NCBI GenBank assembly: GCA_900468805.1
Contig: UEIF01000014.1
Location: 62,001-126,000 of the forward strand
Length of the DNA: 64,000 nt
Reading direction: 5' to 3'
DNA from: Hyphomicrobiales bacterium
GTDB taxonomy: Bacteria; Pseudomonadota; Alphaproteobacteria; Rhizobiales; Rhizobiaceae
Both the position numbers and the translations under genes were made by a program. Under the pieces are notes generated by a model, which saw nothing but the letters and a program-made list of their open reading frames with translations, made no database searches and was not told the DNA's origin. This document shows, piece by piece, positions 1 through 8,392 of this stretch. Position 1 is the stretch's first letter. Every line of letters starts with the position of its first letter.

Positions 1-187
1 GACGCACGTCTTCACCCATTTCGAACTCAGGCTTTCGATCTTCCGCGCGGCGATTGCCGATCGCGTTCAAATCAATGACGGATGGTGGGAGCCGGTTACA
101 AATCTTGAAGCTCAGGCGCTCCCGACTATCATGAAAAAAGCGATCGCAGCGGCTATTCCTCTCGCGTTCAAAACAGCCAAGGGATGA
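1..187 (+). CDS. mutY: A/G-specific adenine glycosylase MutY, C-terminal fragment
   Basis: The first 187 bases encode the last 61 residues of a protein that begins outside the window (frame 2, stop TGA at 185-187). The fragment reads THVFTHFELRL and later GWWEP, which fits the C-terminal NUDIX-like 8-oxoguanine recognition domain of MutY; this type of domain carries the H-x-F-T-H-F pattern. MutY removes adenine mispaired with 8-oxoguanine. The stop overlaps the start of the next gene (ATGA), so the two are probably co-transcribed. The catalytic helix-hairpin-helix and FeS domains are not in the window, so the assignment rests on the tail only. Confidence 0.72.
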   Translation, partial: THVFTHFELRLSIFRAAIADRVQINDGWWEPVTNLEAQALPTIMKKAIAAAIPLAFKTAKG

Positions 188-804
188 TTATGGCAAACGA
201 CATCAAGCATATCGTTTTCGATATCGGCAAAGTTCTTATTCATTACGATCCGCTTCTTCCCTTCAGCCGCCTCATTCCCGATGAGGCCGAGCGCAACTGG
301 TTTTTTGCCAATGTCTGCACCCACGACTGGAACGTCGAGCAAGACCGCGGCCGCACCTGGGCGGATGCCGAAGCATTGCTGATCGAGCAGCATCCGACCC
401 GCGAAGAGCATATCCGCGGCTTCCGCAAGCATTGGCACGAGATGGTGCCGCATGCCTATGAAGACAGCGTCGCGATCATGGAAGGCTTCATCGATGAAGG
501 CCGGGACGTGACGATGCTCACGAACTTCGCCTCTGATACGTTCCGCGAGGCGCAGGAGCGCTTCGCCTTCCTTAGGAAACCCCGTGGCGTGACCGTTTCC
601 GGGGATGTTGGCCTCATCAAGCCGGATATCGCGATCTACGAAACGCATGTGAAGAGTTTCGGCCTCGATCCAGCCGCGACGATCTTCATCGATGATGCAC
701 CTGCCAATATCGAAGGTGCCAAGGCTGCCGGCTGGAATGCCGTGCTCTTTAGCGGCACTGACAAATTGCGCGCCGATCTCGCCACTTACGGACTGAAGGC
801 CTGA
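184..804 (+). CDS. HAD-superfamily phosphatase, YihX-like (subfamily IA)
   Basis: A 206-residue hydrolase of the haloacid dehalogenase fold. Motif I near residue 13 is FDIGKVL: the nucleophilic Asp is present but the usual second Asp is Gly, the DxG pattern also seen in YihX-type sugar phosphatases. Motif II is MLTNFA, the motif III lysine lies in GLIKPD, and motif IV is FIDDAPANIEGA. The substrate cannot be read from sequence; a small sugar phosphate is the family expectation. The ATG overlaps the mutY stop, and a second ATG six bases downstream (190) is an equally good start. The SnoaL-like gene follows after three bases, suggesting a three-gene transcript with mutY. Confidence 0.85.
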   Translation: MIMANDIKHIVFDIGKVLIHYDPLLPFSRLIPDEAERNWFFANVCTHDWNVEQDRGRTWADAEALLIEQHPTREEHIRGFRKHWHEMVPHAYEDSVAIMEGFIDEGRDVTMLTNFASDTFREAQERFAFLRKPRGVTVSGDVGLIKPDIAIYETHVKSFGLDPAATIFIDDAPANIEGAKAAGWNAVLFSGTDKLRADLATYGLKA

Positions 805-807
805 GCC

Positions 808-1173
808 ATGAGCTTCGACCCCGCAACGGCCATCGACCGCTTCCACGCCGCGATCAACGATCTCGATTTTCCTGAAATCGAAAACTGGTTCACCGAGGAT
901 GCGACCTATGTCTCCAACGGCGTCGGCAGCCTTGCCGGCCGGGCCGAGATCATGGCCGCATTCCGCCGCTACTTCGATGATTATCCGGATCAGACAGCCG
1001 AAAATTCGCTGGTCGAGAGGCTGACGCCGCTCTCCGGCCGTGCTGTGTGGTCCGTCCGGGCAACGCACAGCAAGACCGGTAAGCCGCTGATCCGCGAGGG
1101 CGAGGAAACAATCACCTTCAACGAAGACGGCAAGGTCACGCGGGTCGATGTGACTGACTATCAGGAGTTCTGA
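808..1173 (+). CDS. SnoaL/NTF2-like domain protein
   Basis: This 121-residue protein has the size and pattern of single-domain NTF2/SnoaL-like proteins: an N-terminal helix with FHAAINDLDFPEIENWF, then WFTEDATYVSNG, a helix with RAEIMAAFRRYFDDYPD, and a C-terminal strand. The fold is a cone-shaped barrel used by ketosteroid isomerases, polyketide cyclases and many proteins of unknown role. No catalytic assignment is possible from the sequence. It lies three bases after the HAD gene and ends at a strong terminator, so it is the last gene of the mutY-HAD transcript. Confidence 0.75.
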   Translation: MSFDPATAIDRFHAAINDLDFPEIENWFTEDATYVSNGVGSLAGRAEIMAAFRRYFDDYPDQTAENSLVERLTPLSGRAVWSVRATHSKTGKPLIREGEETITFNEDGKVTRVDVTDYQEF

Positions 1174-1195
1174 AGAAGAGTTCCAGTCCTGAAAC

Positions 1196-1232
1196 AAGAA
1201 GCCCGGGGTCCTTCGACTCCGGGCTTCTTTTT
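1196..1232. terminator. Rho-independent terminator between convergent genes
   Basis: A 15-bp stem (1196-1210 with 1215-1229, one G-T pair) closes on the tetraloop CTTC and runs into TTTTTCTTCTT on the plus strand. The A-rich left flank also gives a partial T-tract on the minus strand. It separates the SnoaL-like gene from convergent ccrM and probably serves both. Confidence 0.88.
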
Positions 1233-1295
1233 CTTCTTCCGTAACTGGAGGTACAAACCGGAAGAAGGGTTAGTGTCAACCTTGCAAGGTGCTGC

Positions 1296-2447
<1,152 letters not shown>

Positions 2448-2575
2448 TTACGCTTAACTGTCCGTTATGGTTACGCAAGTTGGTTACCAAAGCCTGAAGC
2501 ACCGACCCGTTTCGGGAAAATATTCCGGTTTACCTACAAGAAAGAGGCGGACACTTGGCTGCGTCCGCCCCGATT

Positions 2576-2935
2576 TCACTCCGCCGCCAAGGGCATGTGG
2601 ACCTGCCTGCTATCCTCAGGCGCCTCGGCCCGCTCGACCATTCCATAGTCCCTGACGACATGGCCGATGCGCAGCCGATAATCGGCGAAAATGCCGTTGC
2701 GGCCGGCCTTCTGGGCCGCCCGATGAGCTTCGAGATTGCGCCACGCGCGCACCGCCTCCTCATCCCGGAAGAAGGAAAGCGAGAGGATTTTGCCACGCAT
2801 CGTCAGGCTCTCGAAACGCTCGATGGAAATGAACCCGTCGATCTTTTCGAGCTCGGACCTGAGTTCGCCGGCAAGGTCCAGATATCGATGGCGCTCGCCG
2901 AGATAGGGGATGACTTCGAAGATGACGGCGATCAT
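2576..2935 (-). CDS. Antibiotic biosynthesis monooxygenase (ABM) domain protein
   Basis: A 119-residue protein opening with MIAVIFEVIP and followed by a helix, then GFISIERFES and ILSLSFFRDEEAVRAWRN, the ferredoxin-like pattern of ABM-domain proteins (dimeric alpha/beta barrel). Members include heme-degrading and quinol monooxygenases and many uncharacterised proteins. The pattern S-x-S-F-F-x-D-E-E-A-V-x-x-W is typical of the subfamily annotated as a general ABM protein in rhizobia. Its start overlaps the stop of the upstream NIPSNAP-like gene by four bases, so both are one transcript divergent from an ArsR-family regulator. Confidence 0.8.
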   Translation of the reverse strand: MIAVIFEVIPYLGERHRYLDLAGELRSELEKIDGFISIERFESLTMRGKILSLSFFRDEEAVRAWRNLEAHRAAQKAGRNGIFADYRLRIGHVVRDYGMVERAEAPEDSRQVHMPLAAE

Positions 2936-3261
2936 GGCAGCACCAGCTTCGCATGAGGCGCCGAGACATTCTTCAGGAAGATGCGATCTTCCTTCAGGAT
3001 GAAGTGCTCGCGACGCGCGAATTCATAGTTCTCCCGGCCGAGCGGATCTGCAGCAAGCTTGGCGCGATAGGCCTCGTAGGCCGCAAGGCTTTCGATGTTG
3101 TAGACACCGAAAGCCGTCGTTGCCGAGCCCTCATGCGGGCCGTAATAGCCGATCAGGTCGGCGCCGTTTCTCGGAATCGCCTGTCCCCAGTTGCGGGCAT
3201 ATTCGGCAAAGGCATCCTTGCGGAAGGGGTCGATCTCGTAGCGGATGAAGCAGGTGATCAT
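2932..3261 (-). CDS. NIPSNAP family protein
   Basis: A 109-residue protein starting MITCFIRYEIDP, with GYYGPHEGS and a C-terminal REHFILKEDRIFL segment, consistent with the NIPSNAP dimeric alpha/beta barrel family. The function of bacterial NIPSNAP proteins is not established. The open frame extends to 3486, but the start at 3261 is preceded by AAAGGAGAA, an excellent ribosome-binding site, and the upstream extension would run into the divergent regulator. It is translationally coupled to the ABM gene (overlap 2932-2935). Together with the ArsR gene it forms a small regulator/enzyme module. Confidence 0.82.
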   Translation of the reverse strand: MITCFIRYEIDPFRKDAFAEYARNWGQAIPRNGADLIGYYGPHEGSATTAFGVYNIESLAAYEAYRAKLAADPLGRENYEFARREHFILKEDRIFLKNVSAPHAKLVLP

Positions 3262-3314
3262 CGGTTTTCTCCTTTCGTGTGAGAGGAGTTTTCGCACATT
3301 GCCGTACGAGAATG

Positions 3315-3332
3315 CTTCGGTTACGATCGAAG
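3315..3332. promoter_or_regulatory. Candidate ArsR-type operator in a divergent promoter
   Basis: An inverted repeat CTTCG-N8-CGAAG ends one base before the start codon of the ArsR-family gene and lies in the 72-base gap between it and the divergent NIPSNAP/ABM genes. Position and symmetry fit autoregulation, but the arms are only five bases, so this is an inference. Confidence 0.35.
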
Positions 3333-3333
3333 T

Positions 3334-4020
3334 ATGAAAGAAGGACCCGACATTGCGCAGATCGGCGCGCTCATCGGCGATCCGGCGCGAGCCAACATGC
3401 TGGCGGCGCTGACGGGCGGCCGTGCACTGACGGCAACGGAGCTTGCGGCGGCCGGCGGCATCACGCTGCAGACGGCGAGCAGCCATCTCTCAAAGCTGGA
3501 ATCCGGCGGTCTGCTTGCCCAGCGCAAGCAGGGACGCCACCGCTATTTCACCCTTGCCGACGAGGCGGTGGCCCGGCTGATCGAAAGCATGATGGGCCTT
3601 GCCGCTAGCCGAGGGCATCTGCGCCACCAGCCCGGCCCGAAGGACCCGGCGTTGCGCAAGGCGCGCATCTGCTACGACCACCTCGCCGGCGATTTTGGCG
3701 TGCGCATGCTGGACAGCCTGGTTGCGACGGGATCGATCGATGCCATCGGCGACGGGCTCGCAGTGACGGCCAAGGGCGAAAGCGATCTGCAATGTATCGG
3801 CATCGATGTCGGCAGCCTCAAATCCTCGCGCCGGCCGCTCTGCCGCTCCTGCCTCGACTGGAGCGAACGCCGCGCCCACCTCGCCGGAAGCCTCGGCAAG
3901 GCATTGCTCGCGAATTTCATGGAAAAGGGCTGGGCACGGCGAATGCCGGAAAGCCGGTCGGTGATGTTCTCCACCGAAGGCGAGCGACAGTTTCTGAAAT
4001 TGTTTCCGCTGGAAACCTAG
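3334..4020 (+). CDS. ArsR-family transcriptional regulator (extended form)
   Basis: A 228-residue regulator. Residues about 10-80 form an ArsR-type winged helix: IGDPARANMLAAL, then LTATELAAAGGITLQTASSHLSKL as the recognition helix and RKQGRHRYF as the wing. The C-terminal ~140 residues are longer than in simple metal sensors and contain a CRSCLDWSERRAHLAG segment, a pattern found in the larger ArsR proteins of proteobacteria whose ligand is unknown. It is divergent from the NIPSNAP/ABM pair, its likely target. Its stop codon TAG shares the palindrome CTAG with the stop of the convergent DUF1284 gene, so there is no room for a terminator between them. Confidence 0.87.
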   Translation: MKEGPDIAQIGALIGDPARANMLAALTGGRALTATELAAAGGITLQTASSHLSKLESGGLLAQRKQGRHRYFTLADEAVARLIESMMGLAASRGHLRHQPGPKDPALRKARICYDHLAGDFGVRMLDSLVATGSIDAIGDGLAVTAKGESDLQCIGIDVGSLKSSRRPLCRSCLDWSERRAHLAGSLGKALLANFMEKGWARRMPESRSVMFSTEGERQFLKLFPLET

Positions 4021-4442
4021 CAAGGCGCTACCAGCACATTCCGGAAATGACCATGTGCGACCGTGCTGCAGAGTTCGCTCCATTCGCAATCCTCGCAGGC
4101 ATTGCGGATGGTATCGGCAGCGAAACCGCGGCGTAGTCTTTTCAGCAGGGCCTTATCGGGAATGAGGCGAGCGCCCTCATCTACCCGCATGCCCAACAGC
4201 CTGCCCACAGCTTCGGCGGCAGCTTCGTCCCTGGCCTTCGGACCGGGCAGAAGGCAATGCGCCGAAGCCTCGGACAACAAGGGAGCACAGATATCATCGG
4301 GGCCGGAGACGATTTCGATCTCCTCTCCGGCCGAGAGACGCTCTGCGATGCGGCGGTAGTTGGCGGTGAAGGCCGGAGTGTAGCCTTCACCGACAAATGT
4401 CAGCATGCAGAGTAGATGATGGGCGCGCAGCCTGACGGTCAA
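4017..4442 (-). CDS. DUF1284 family protein with C-terminal cysteine cluster
   Basis: A 141-residue protein beginning MTVRLRAHHLLCMLTFVGEGY; the RAHHLLC opening is characteristic of DUF1284. A C-terminal CEDCEWSELC segment (about residues 116-125) supplies three closely spaced cysteines and, with Cys12, Cys52 and others, could bind a metal or FeS cluster; this is inference. The start is TTG at 4442, overlapping the bioY stop, so it depends on coupling to bioY translation; the next ATG would remove the conserved HHLLC. Being transcribed with bioY, it may be co-regulated by biotin, but no role in biotin metabolism is known to me. Confidence 0.75.
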   Translation of the reverse strand: MTVRLRAHHLLCMLTFVGEGYTPAFTANYRRIAERLSAGEEIEIVSGPDDICAPLLSEASAHCLLPGPKARDEAAAEAVGRLLGMRVDEGARLIPDKALLKRLRRGFAADTIRNACEDCEWSELCSTVAHGHFRNVLVAPC

Positions 4443-5029
4443 TGCAGCTCTGCCCGGCCGCCATAAATGCGGATGCCCTTGAGCACCGCCGCAGCAAGCG
4501 CAGACTTCAGCACGCCGCCGAGGATGAAGGGCGCGACGCCGAGCAGCCAGCCTTTTTCGGCACCGATCAGCGAACCGAGATAGAGGCCACCGAGCGCAAG
4601 GCAGAAGATGTTTGCGGCAAAGTGGGCGGTGAAGCTTCTGATAATCTTGTCTCCCGTCCAGCCGCGTTCGGCGAGCCAGCCGACCATCAGCGCCATCAGC
4701 GGAAAGGCGACGAGATAACCTGCCGTCGGGCCGGCAAAGGGCGCAAGACCGCCTGAGCCGTTTGCGAGTACCGGTGCGCCAAGCATGGCTTCGCCGAGCC
4801 AGGCGAGAACGGTAAGCGTGCCGAGGCGCCAGCCATAGAGCGCGCCGATCATGGTGACGGCGAATGTCTGCATGGTGATCGGCACCGGCACCATCGGCAC
4901 CGCTATCTGCGAGGCAAGCGCCAACACCAGCGTGCCGGCCAGAACGAAGAGATATTTGACCGCTAGCGACCGTGCGGAGAGGCGCAGCGGATCGAATGCC
5001 AGGTGACGGGGCTGGTCAGAGACGGACAT
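4439..5029 (-). CDS. bioY: BioY biotin transporter (solo S-component)
   Basis: A 196-residue integral membrane protein of the BioY family, with about six hydrophobic segments and the family features VPVPITMQTFAV and a GAYLGP-like APFAGPTAGYLVAFP region. BioY is the high-affinity biotin-binding component that can work alone or with BioM and BioN. Here no ATPase or T-component is adjacent. ATG 5029 follows AAAAGGAGAA. The upstream region holds two perfect BioR-type boxes and the bioR regulator itself is the next gene upstream, so repression by biotin sufficiency is expected. A second, different BioY is encoded at 50.8 kb with bioMN. Confidence 0.92.
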   Translation of the reverse strand: MSVSDQPRHLAFDPLRLSARSLAVKYLFVLAGTLVLALASQIAVPMVPVPITMQTFAVTMIGALYGWRLGTLTVLAWLGEAMLGAPVLANGSGGLAPFAGPTAGYLVAFPLMALMVGWLAERGWTGDKIIRSFTAHFAANIFCLALGGLYLGSLIGAEKGWLLGVAPFILGGVLKSALAAAVLKGIRIYGGRAELH

Positions 5030-5048
5030 GAAATTCTCCTTTTCAAAA

Positions 5049-5058
5049 TTATAGATAA
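5049..5058. promoter_or_regulatory. BioR operator (proximal) of bioY
   Basis: TTATAGATAA, 20-29 bases upstream of the bioY start and just upstream of its ribosome-binding site. It matches the TTATMKATAA-type palindrome recognised by alphaproteobacterial BioR. Binding here would cover the promoter or start of transcription. Confidence 0.8.
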
Positions 5059-5200
5059 TTTTTGATTCTCATCTATTTGATGGCGGAGATTTTTGCGCGA
5101 CGCAAGAGAGGATGCATGGAATTTGAATGCAATCGGATTATAGGCAACATAAATACACGCCGAAATCCCTGAAAATCAAGACATTTCACGCCTTCTGAAA

Positions 5201-5210
5201 TTATCTATAA
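5201..5210. promoter_or_regulatory. BioR operator (distal), behind bioR
   Basis: TTATCTATAA, the reverse-complement form of the proximal box, 142 bases between their inner edges and 11 bases after the bioR stop codon. It lies far upstream of the bioY start, so it could support looping with the proximal box or control a promoter nearer bioR. Confidence 0.75.
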
Positions 5211-5221
5211 TTTCTTGAAAT

Positions 5222-5896
5222 TCAGCCGACTATGGCAAAAGCTTCCCGCTCACCGGCCTTTTGGGCGGGCTGCGGAGCACGTCCGATCCACTGCACATGC
5301 TTCTGGAGAATGGCAGCGGCCTCCTCCGCCTTGCCCTGGCGAAGTGCCGCAAGAATGGCGCGGTGGTCATGATCGGTGCGTTTTTCCCAGCCCGAACGCC
5401 AGGCGGAGAAGAGGAAGCGGGCGCTTGCCGCATGCAGGTCGTCGATCGCGGCGAGCAGGCGCGGCATGGCGCAAGGGGTGAGGATGAGGCGATGGAAGCG
5501 GCGGTTCGCCTCTTCCCAGGCATGGACATTGGCGGCGGCATCGCCCTCGCGTGTCGCCTCTTCCGCGGCATCGAGGATGGCGGGCGTCAGATGGCGGACG
5601 GCATGCTTCAGGGCGAGCACTTCGAGGGCAGCGCGCATTTCCGCCACTTCGCGTACCTCTGCGAGATCGAAGGAGGCGACGCGCACGCCACGGCGCGGCT
5701 CGCTGATCGCCAGCCCTTGCGCTTCGAGCCGGCGAAACGCCTCGCGAACCGGCACATGGCTGGTCTCGAATTCCTCGGCAATATGGTCCTGCCGGAGACG
5801 GGCGCCGGGCGCGAGTTCACCATGCACGATGCGCTCTGCAAGCACGCGGGCAATACGCGCGGCGATGGTGTCTTCGGGTTCCCTGCTCATTGTCAT
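5222..5896 (-). CDS. bioR: GntR-family regulator, probable BioR
   Basis: A 224-residue FadR/FCD-subfamily GntR regulator. Residues about 10-75 are the winged helix (IAARIARVLAERI, then LRQDHIAEEFETSHVPVREA as the helix-turn-helix and EPRRGVRVA as the wing); the rest is an all-helical FCD-type domain with EVREVAEMRAALE. Two perfect BioR boxes lie between this gene and bioY, which it directly precedes on the same strand; that context is the reason for calling it BioR and not a generic GntR protein. Translation could start at TTG 5899, ATG 5896 or ATG 5890; none has a clear ribosome-binding site. No BioR box precedes bioR itself, so autoregulation is not supported. Confidence 0.82.
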   Translation of the reverse strand: MTMSREPEDTIAARIARVLAERIVHGELAPGARLRQDHIAEEFETSHVPVREAFRRLEAQGLAISEPRRGVRVASFDLAEVREVAEMRAALEVLALKHAVRHLTPAILDAAEEATREGDAAANVHAWEEANRRFHRLILTPCAMPRLLAAIDDLHAASARFLFSAWRSGWEKRTDHDHRAILAALRQGKAEEAAAILQKHVQWIGRAPQPAQKAGEREAFAIVG

Positions 5897-5905
5897 CAAG
5901 TAACG

Positions 5906-5919
5906 AGCCCTGCAGGGCT
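5906..5919. promoter_or_regulatory. 14-bp perfect palindrome upstream of bioR
   Basis: AGCCCTGCAGGGCT, perfectly symmetric, 10 bases upstream of the bioR start. It is GC-rich and does not resemble a BioR box. It may be an operator for another factor or a leader hairpin. Confidence 0.35.
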
Positions 5920-6050
5920 TGTCGAGGTGGCACGAAAGCCGTTCCCCGCAAAGCTGCCCGCACCGCGCATTCCAGCCATGCCCCGTCGTCGGTTGAGCTT
6001 TCGGCGACCATCGTGTAAAGCCGCCTTATCCCCGAATAAGGTATGAGTAT

Positions 6051-6740
6051 ATGGACGGCTTCGACCTCATCATCTTCGACTGCGACGGCGTTCTGGTCGA
6101 TTCCGAAATCATCGCGGCGGATGTCGAATCCAAGCTGCTGACGGAAGCAGGCTATCCGATCAGCGTCGAGGAAATGAACGAGCGCTTTGCAGGTCTCACC
6201 TGGCAAGACATCCTCTTCCAGATCGAACGGGAAGCCAGCATTCCGATCTCGGCATCCTTGCTCGACAAGTCGCAGAAGCTTCTGGACATCCGGCTTGAGC
6301 AGGAAGTCCAGGCCATTCCCGGCGTCGAATTCGCCGTCAGCCGCCTGTCGATGCAGCGCTGCATCTGCTCGAACTCCTCAAGCCAGCGGCTCGACATGAT
6401 GCTGGGCAAGGTTGGCCTGAAGAAGCTCTTTGCGCCGAACATCTTCTCCGCCAAGGATCTCGGCCCCGACCGCGCCAAGCCGAAGCCGGATATCTTCCTG
6501 CACGGCGCAAGCCAGATGGGCGTTTCGCCTTCCAAGACAGTCGTCGTCGAAGATTCCACCCACGGCGTTCATGCAGCGCGTGCTGCCGGCATGCGGGTCA
6601 TCGGCTTTACCGGCGGCTCGCACACCTACCCCTCGCATGCCGACAAGCTGACGGATGCGGGCGCAGAGACAGTCATCTCGCGCATGAACGATCTGCCGGG
6701 TGTCGTCGCGGCTCTGGCGGAATGGGAAGGCGTGCTTTAA
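6051..6740 (+). CDS. HAD-superfamily phosphatase, beta-phosphoglucomutase/YieH-like
   Basis: A 229-residue HAD subfamily IA hydrolase with complete motifs: FDCDGVLVDSE near residue 9 (both aspartates and the VDSE cap-domain start), CSNSSS as motif II, KPKPDIF with the motif III lysine, and VVEDSTHGVHAARAAGM as motif IV. The architecture is that of YieH or phosphoglycolate phosphatase-type enzymes acting on small phosphate esters in the cytoplasm; the exact substrate is not readable. AAGG lies ten bases before the ATG. It stands alone between bioR (divergent) and an unrelated downstream gene. Confidence 0.88.
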   Translation: MDGFDLIIFDCDGVLVDSEIIAADVESKLLTEAGYPISVEEMNERFAGLTWQDILFQIEREASIPISASLLDKSQKLLDIRLEQEVQAIPGVEFAVSRLSMQRCICSNSSSQRLDMMLGKVGLKKLFAPNIFSAKDLGPDRAKPKPDIFLHGASQMGVSPSKTVVVEDSTHGVHAARAAGMRVIGFTGGSHTYPSHADKLTDAGAETVISRMNDLPGVVAALAEWEGVL

Positions 6741-6801
6741 ACGCCTCGCAGGGCCTGCGGGCGCAATTTTGTTATACAACCCTAGAGTTCATGTTATGGT
6801 C

Positions 6802-6825
6802 CCGGTGGATTTTCCGATCCACCGG
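6802..6825 (+). promoter_or_regulatory. Perfect 9-bp hairpin in the leader of the downstream gene
   Basis: CCGGTGGAT (6802-6810) and ATCCACCGG (6817-6825) around a six-base loop. No T-run follows, so it is not an ordinary terminator of the upstream HAD gene. It lies about 60 bases before the start of the 180-residue secreted-type gene and could be a 5'-leader structure or protein-binding site. Confidence 0.5.
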
Positions 6826-6882
6826 CTCCGAGGCTGATCGACGCTTTCCGCCGGCTCACCAGTTTAGACGGAGGAGGACGTC

Positions 6883-7425
6883 ATGCCCATCATAGGACAA
6901 GGCTGGGAATTGTTCATCAACCGGCAGAGCGAGCAAAACCGCCACGGCAGAACCCGCACAATCGGAACTTACCAGATCCACCACAATGGCAATGCCCGCG
7001 ATGGCCTCTCCGGAACCTCAGTGGAAACGAAGGGACCGGGTGACAACAGAGTGCGGGGCAACGGCAGGCGAATTGAAGCAGGCCGCTATCCGCTTGCGAC
7101 GCAAGCAGGCTCCCACTACCTCACGATCGGCTACCTCGTTTCAAACGACCCCGATCAAACGCCGAAGCCGGGCCTCGAACTGCTGAATACCGGAAACCGC
7201 ACGGAAATCCTGGTGCATCCGGGCCATGGATTTCTGGCGAGTGTCGGCTGTATCAACCTGACGGCCCGGCTTGCAAGCGGCAATACCGACATAAATTTCG
7301 TCGACAGTCGTGAAAGGGTGATCGACGCGATCAACGACCTCAAGAATTTCCTCGGCAACGACTTCCCGCATTTTAACGGACAGCCGATCGCGAATGCGTG
7401 GGTGGTGATCGACGGAGAGCCCTGA
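6883..7425 (+). CDS. Uncharacterised protein with L,D-transpeptidase-like HxGH...GC motif
   Basis: A 180-residue protein I do not recognise as a named family. It has no obvious signal peptide. Residues about 112-123 read HPGHGFLASVGC, resembling the H-x-G...S-x-G-C catalytic signature of L,D-transpeptidases and of DUF5675-type domains: a histidine, then Ser-x-Gly-Cys. Upstream, RIEAGRYPLAT matches the P-x-G-x-Y-x-x strand often preceding such sites. A cysteine peptidase or transpeptidase acting on peptidoglycan is therefore possible but unproven, and the lack of an export signal is odd for that role. A strong GGAGGAGG ribosome-binding site precedes ATG 6883. Confidence 0.6.
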   Translation: MPIIGQGWELFINRQSEQNRHGRTRTIGTYQIHHNGNARDGLSGTSVETKGPGDNRVRGNGRRIEAGRYPLATQAGSHYLTIGYLVSNDPDQTPKPGLELLNTGNRTEILVHPGHGFLASVGCINLTARLASGNTDINFVDSRERVIDAINDLKNFLGNDFPHFNGQPIANAWVVIDGEP

Positions 7426-7431
7426 GAGCCG

Positions 7432-8118
7432 TCAGCTGCTCTTCTTCTTCGCGCCCTTGCCGCCATTCTTGGCCGGCTGATTGTCGAAGCCGACGTTGAC
7501 GCGGACGAGTGCCCCGGAGCCGACCGGCATCTTGACGCCTTCATGACGGAAGATGACCTGCGTGGCAGATGAGCCCGACGGAATCTCGGTCGGGAAATTG
7601 ATGACTTCCGATGACAGCACGTCCTGACCGTCCAGTACCGAGATGCGGATCGGCAGGGTGACCGGACCCGGCGTACCGCCTGGACCGGCGACGAGGCGAA
7701 GCTGGGCCACGACGGTCATGGAAAGCGCTGTGTCGTTCAGCGTGCACTGGCGCGTATAATCACCGAAGGAGGCCTGGAAGACCACCTGTTGCGCGTCGCC
7801 TGTCTTTGCTCCCTTCGCATAGGTGCGGAAGATCGCATCCTGATCGCGCAGGAAAATCTGTGGGCATGCGCCCTGCACAACGGGTGCGACCGCGCCCTGT
7901 GCGGTAACGCCGGTGCCGATCGGGGCCTGGTTCGACGACGGATTGGTCGGGGCTACGGGCATGATCTGGGCATTGCCGTTCGGCTGTAGCGGAGCGGGGC
8001 CGCTGCTGGCAGCAGCAGCTTCAGGTTTGCTGTCGCCACCGAGGCCAAGCGAATTGCAGCTGGCAAGAGCAGCAAGGAGCGATGCAGAAACGACGAAACG
8101 AGAGACCTTGCCGAGCAC
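7432..8118 (-). CDS. Conserved hypothetical lipoprotein
   Basis: A 228-residue protein with an N-terminal signal peptide and a lipobox LASC at about residues 18-21, so it is probably lipidated and membrane-anchored. A Pro/Ala/Asn/Gln-rich linker (about residues 30-80) precedes a compact domain with two cysteines (ACPQIF and RQCTLND) and a predominantly beta pattern. The C-terminus is lysine-rich (GGKGAKKKSS). No enzymatic motif is visible and I do not know its function. It is convergent with the preceding gene, six bases apart, and divergent from thrC. Confidence 0.8.
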   Translation of the reverse strand: MLGKVSRFVVSASLLAALASCNSLGLGGDSKPEAAAASSGPAPLQPNGNAQIMPVAPTNPSSNQAPIGTGVTAQGAVAPVVQGACPQIFLRDQDAIFRTYAKGAKTGDAQQVVFQASFGDYTRQCTLNDTALSMTVVAQLRLVAGPGGTPGPVTLPIRISVLDGQDVLSSEVINFPTEIPSGSSATQVIFRHEGVKMPVGSGALVRVNVGFDNQPAKNGGKGAKKKSS

Positions 8119-8392
8119 GATATTCCATCCCTTGCGAACGCTTTTTTCTAGGTTCCTGTAGGTTCTTGCGACTTTTGCGCAAGGCCTTTCATGACAGTTG
8201 GCGATGGTCTATATCAGCGGCGCAAAGAAAAATCGATTGGGTAAGCACCGTTTTGATGCACTTTTCGGCGCCGGATGCGGGCAAGTTCAATGAGATACCT
8301 GCGATGGTGCCCCGGCGTGCCGGCAGGTTCCCGGTTTTCGGTGAAGGCAGCATCTCGTTTGCGCACCGAATTTCTCCAGCCATAGATCAAGG

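Noticed and set aside
2461..2490. GGTTAC words upstream of ccrM as a CtrA site
   Set aside because: Two TAACC-like words occur (2467-2474 and 2481-2488) but start 13 bases apart instead of the 11 expected for TTAA-N7-TTAA, and neither is a full half-site. A matrix scan would be needed.
8119..8392. Riboswitch or small RNA upstream of thrC
   Set aside because: The 274-base region has no recognised aptamer core and no strong terminator; only weak GC hairpins are seen.
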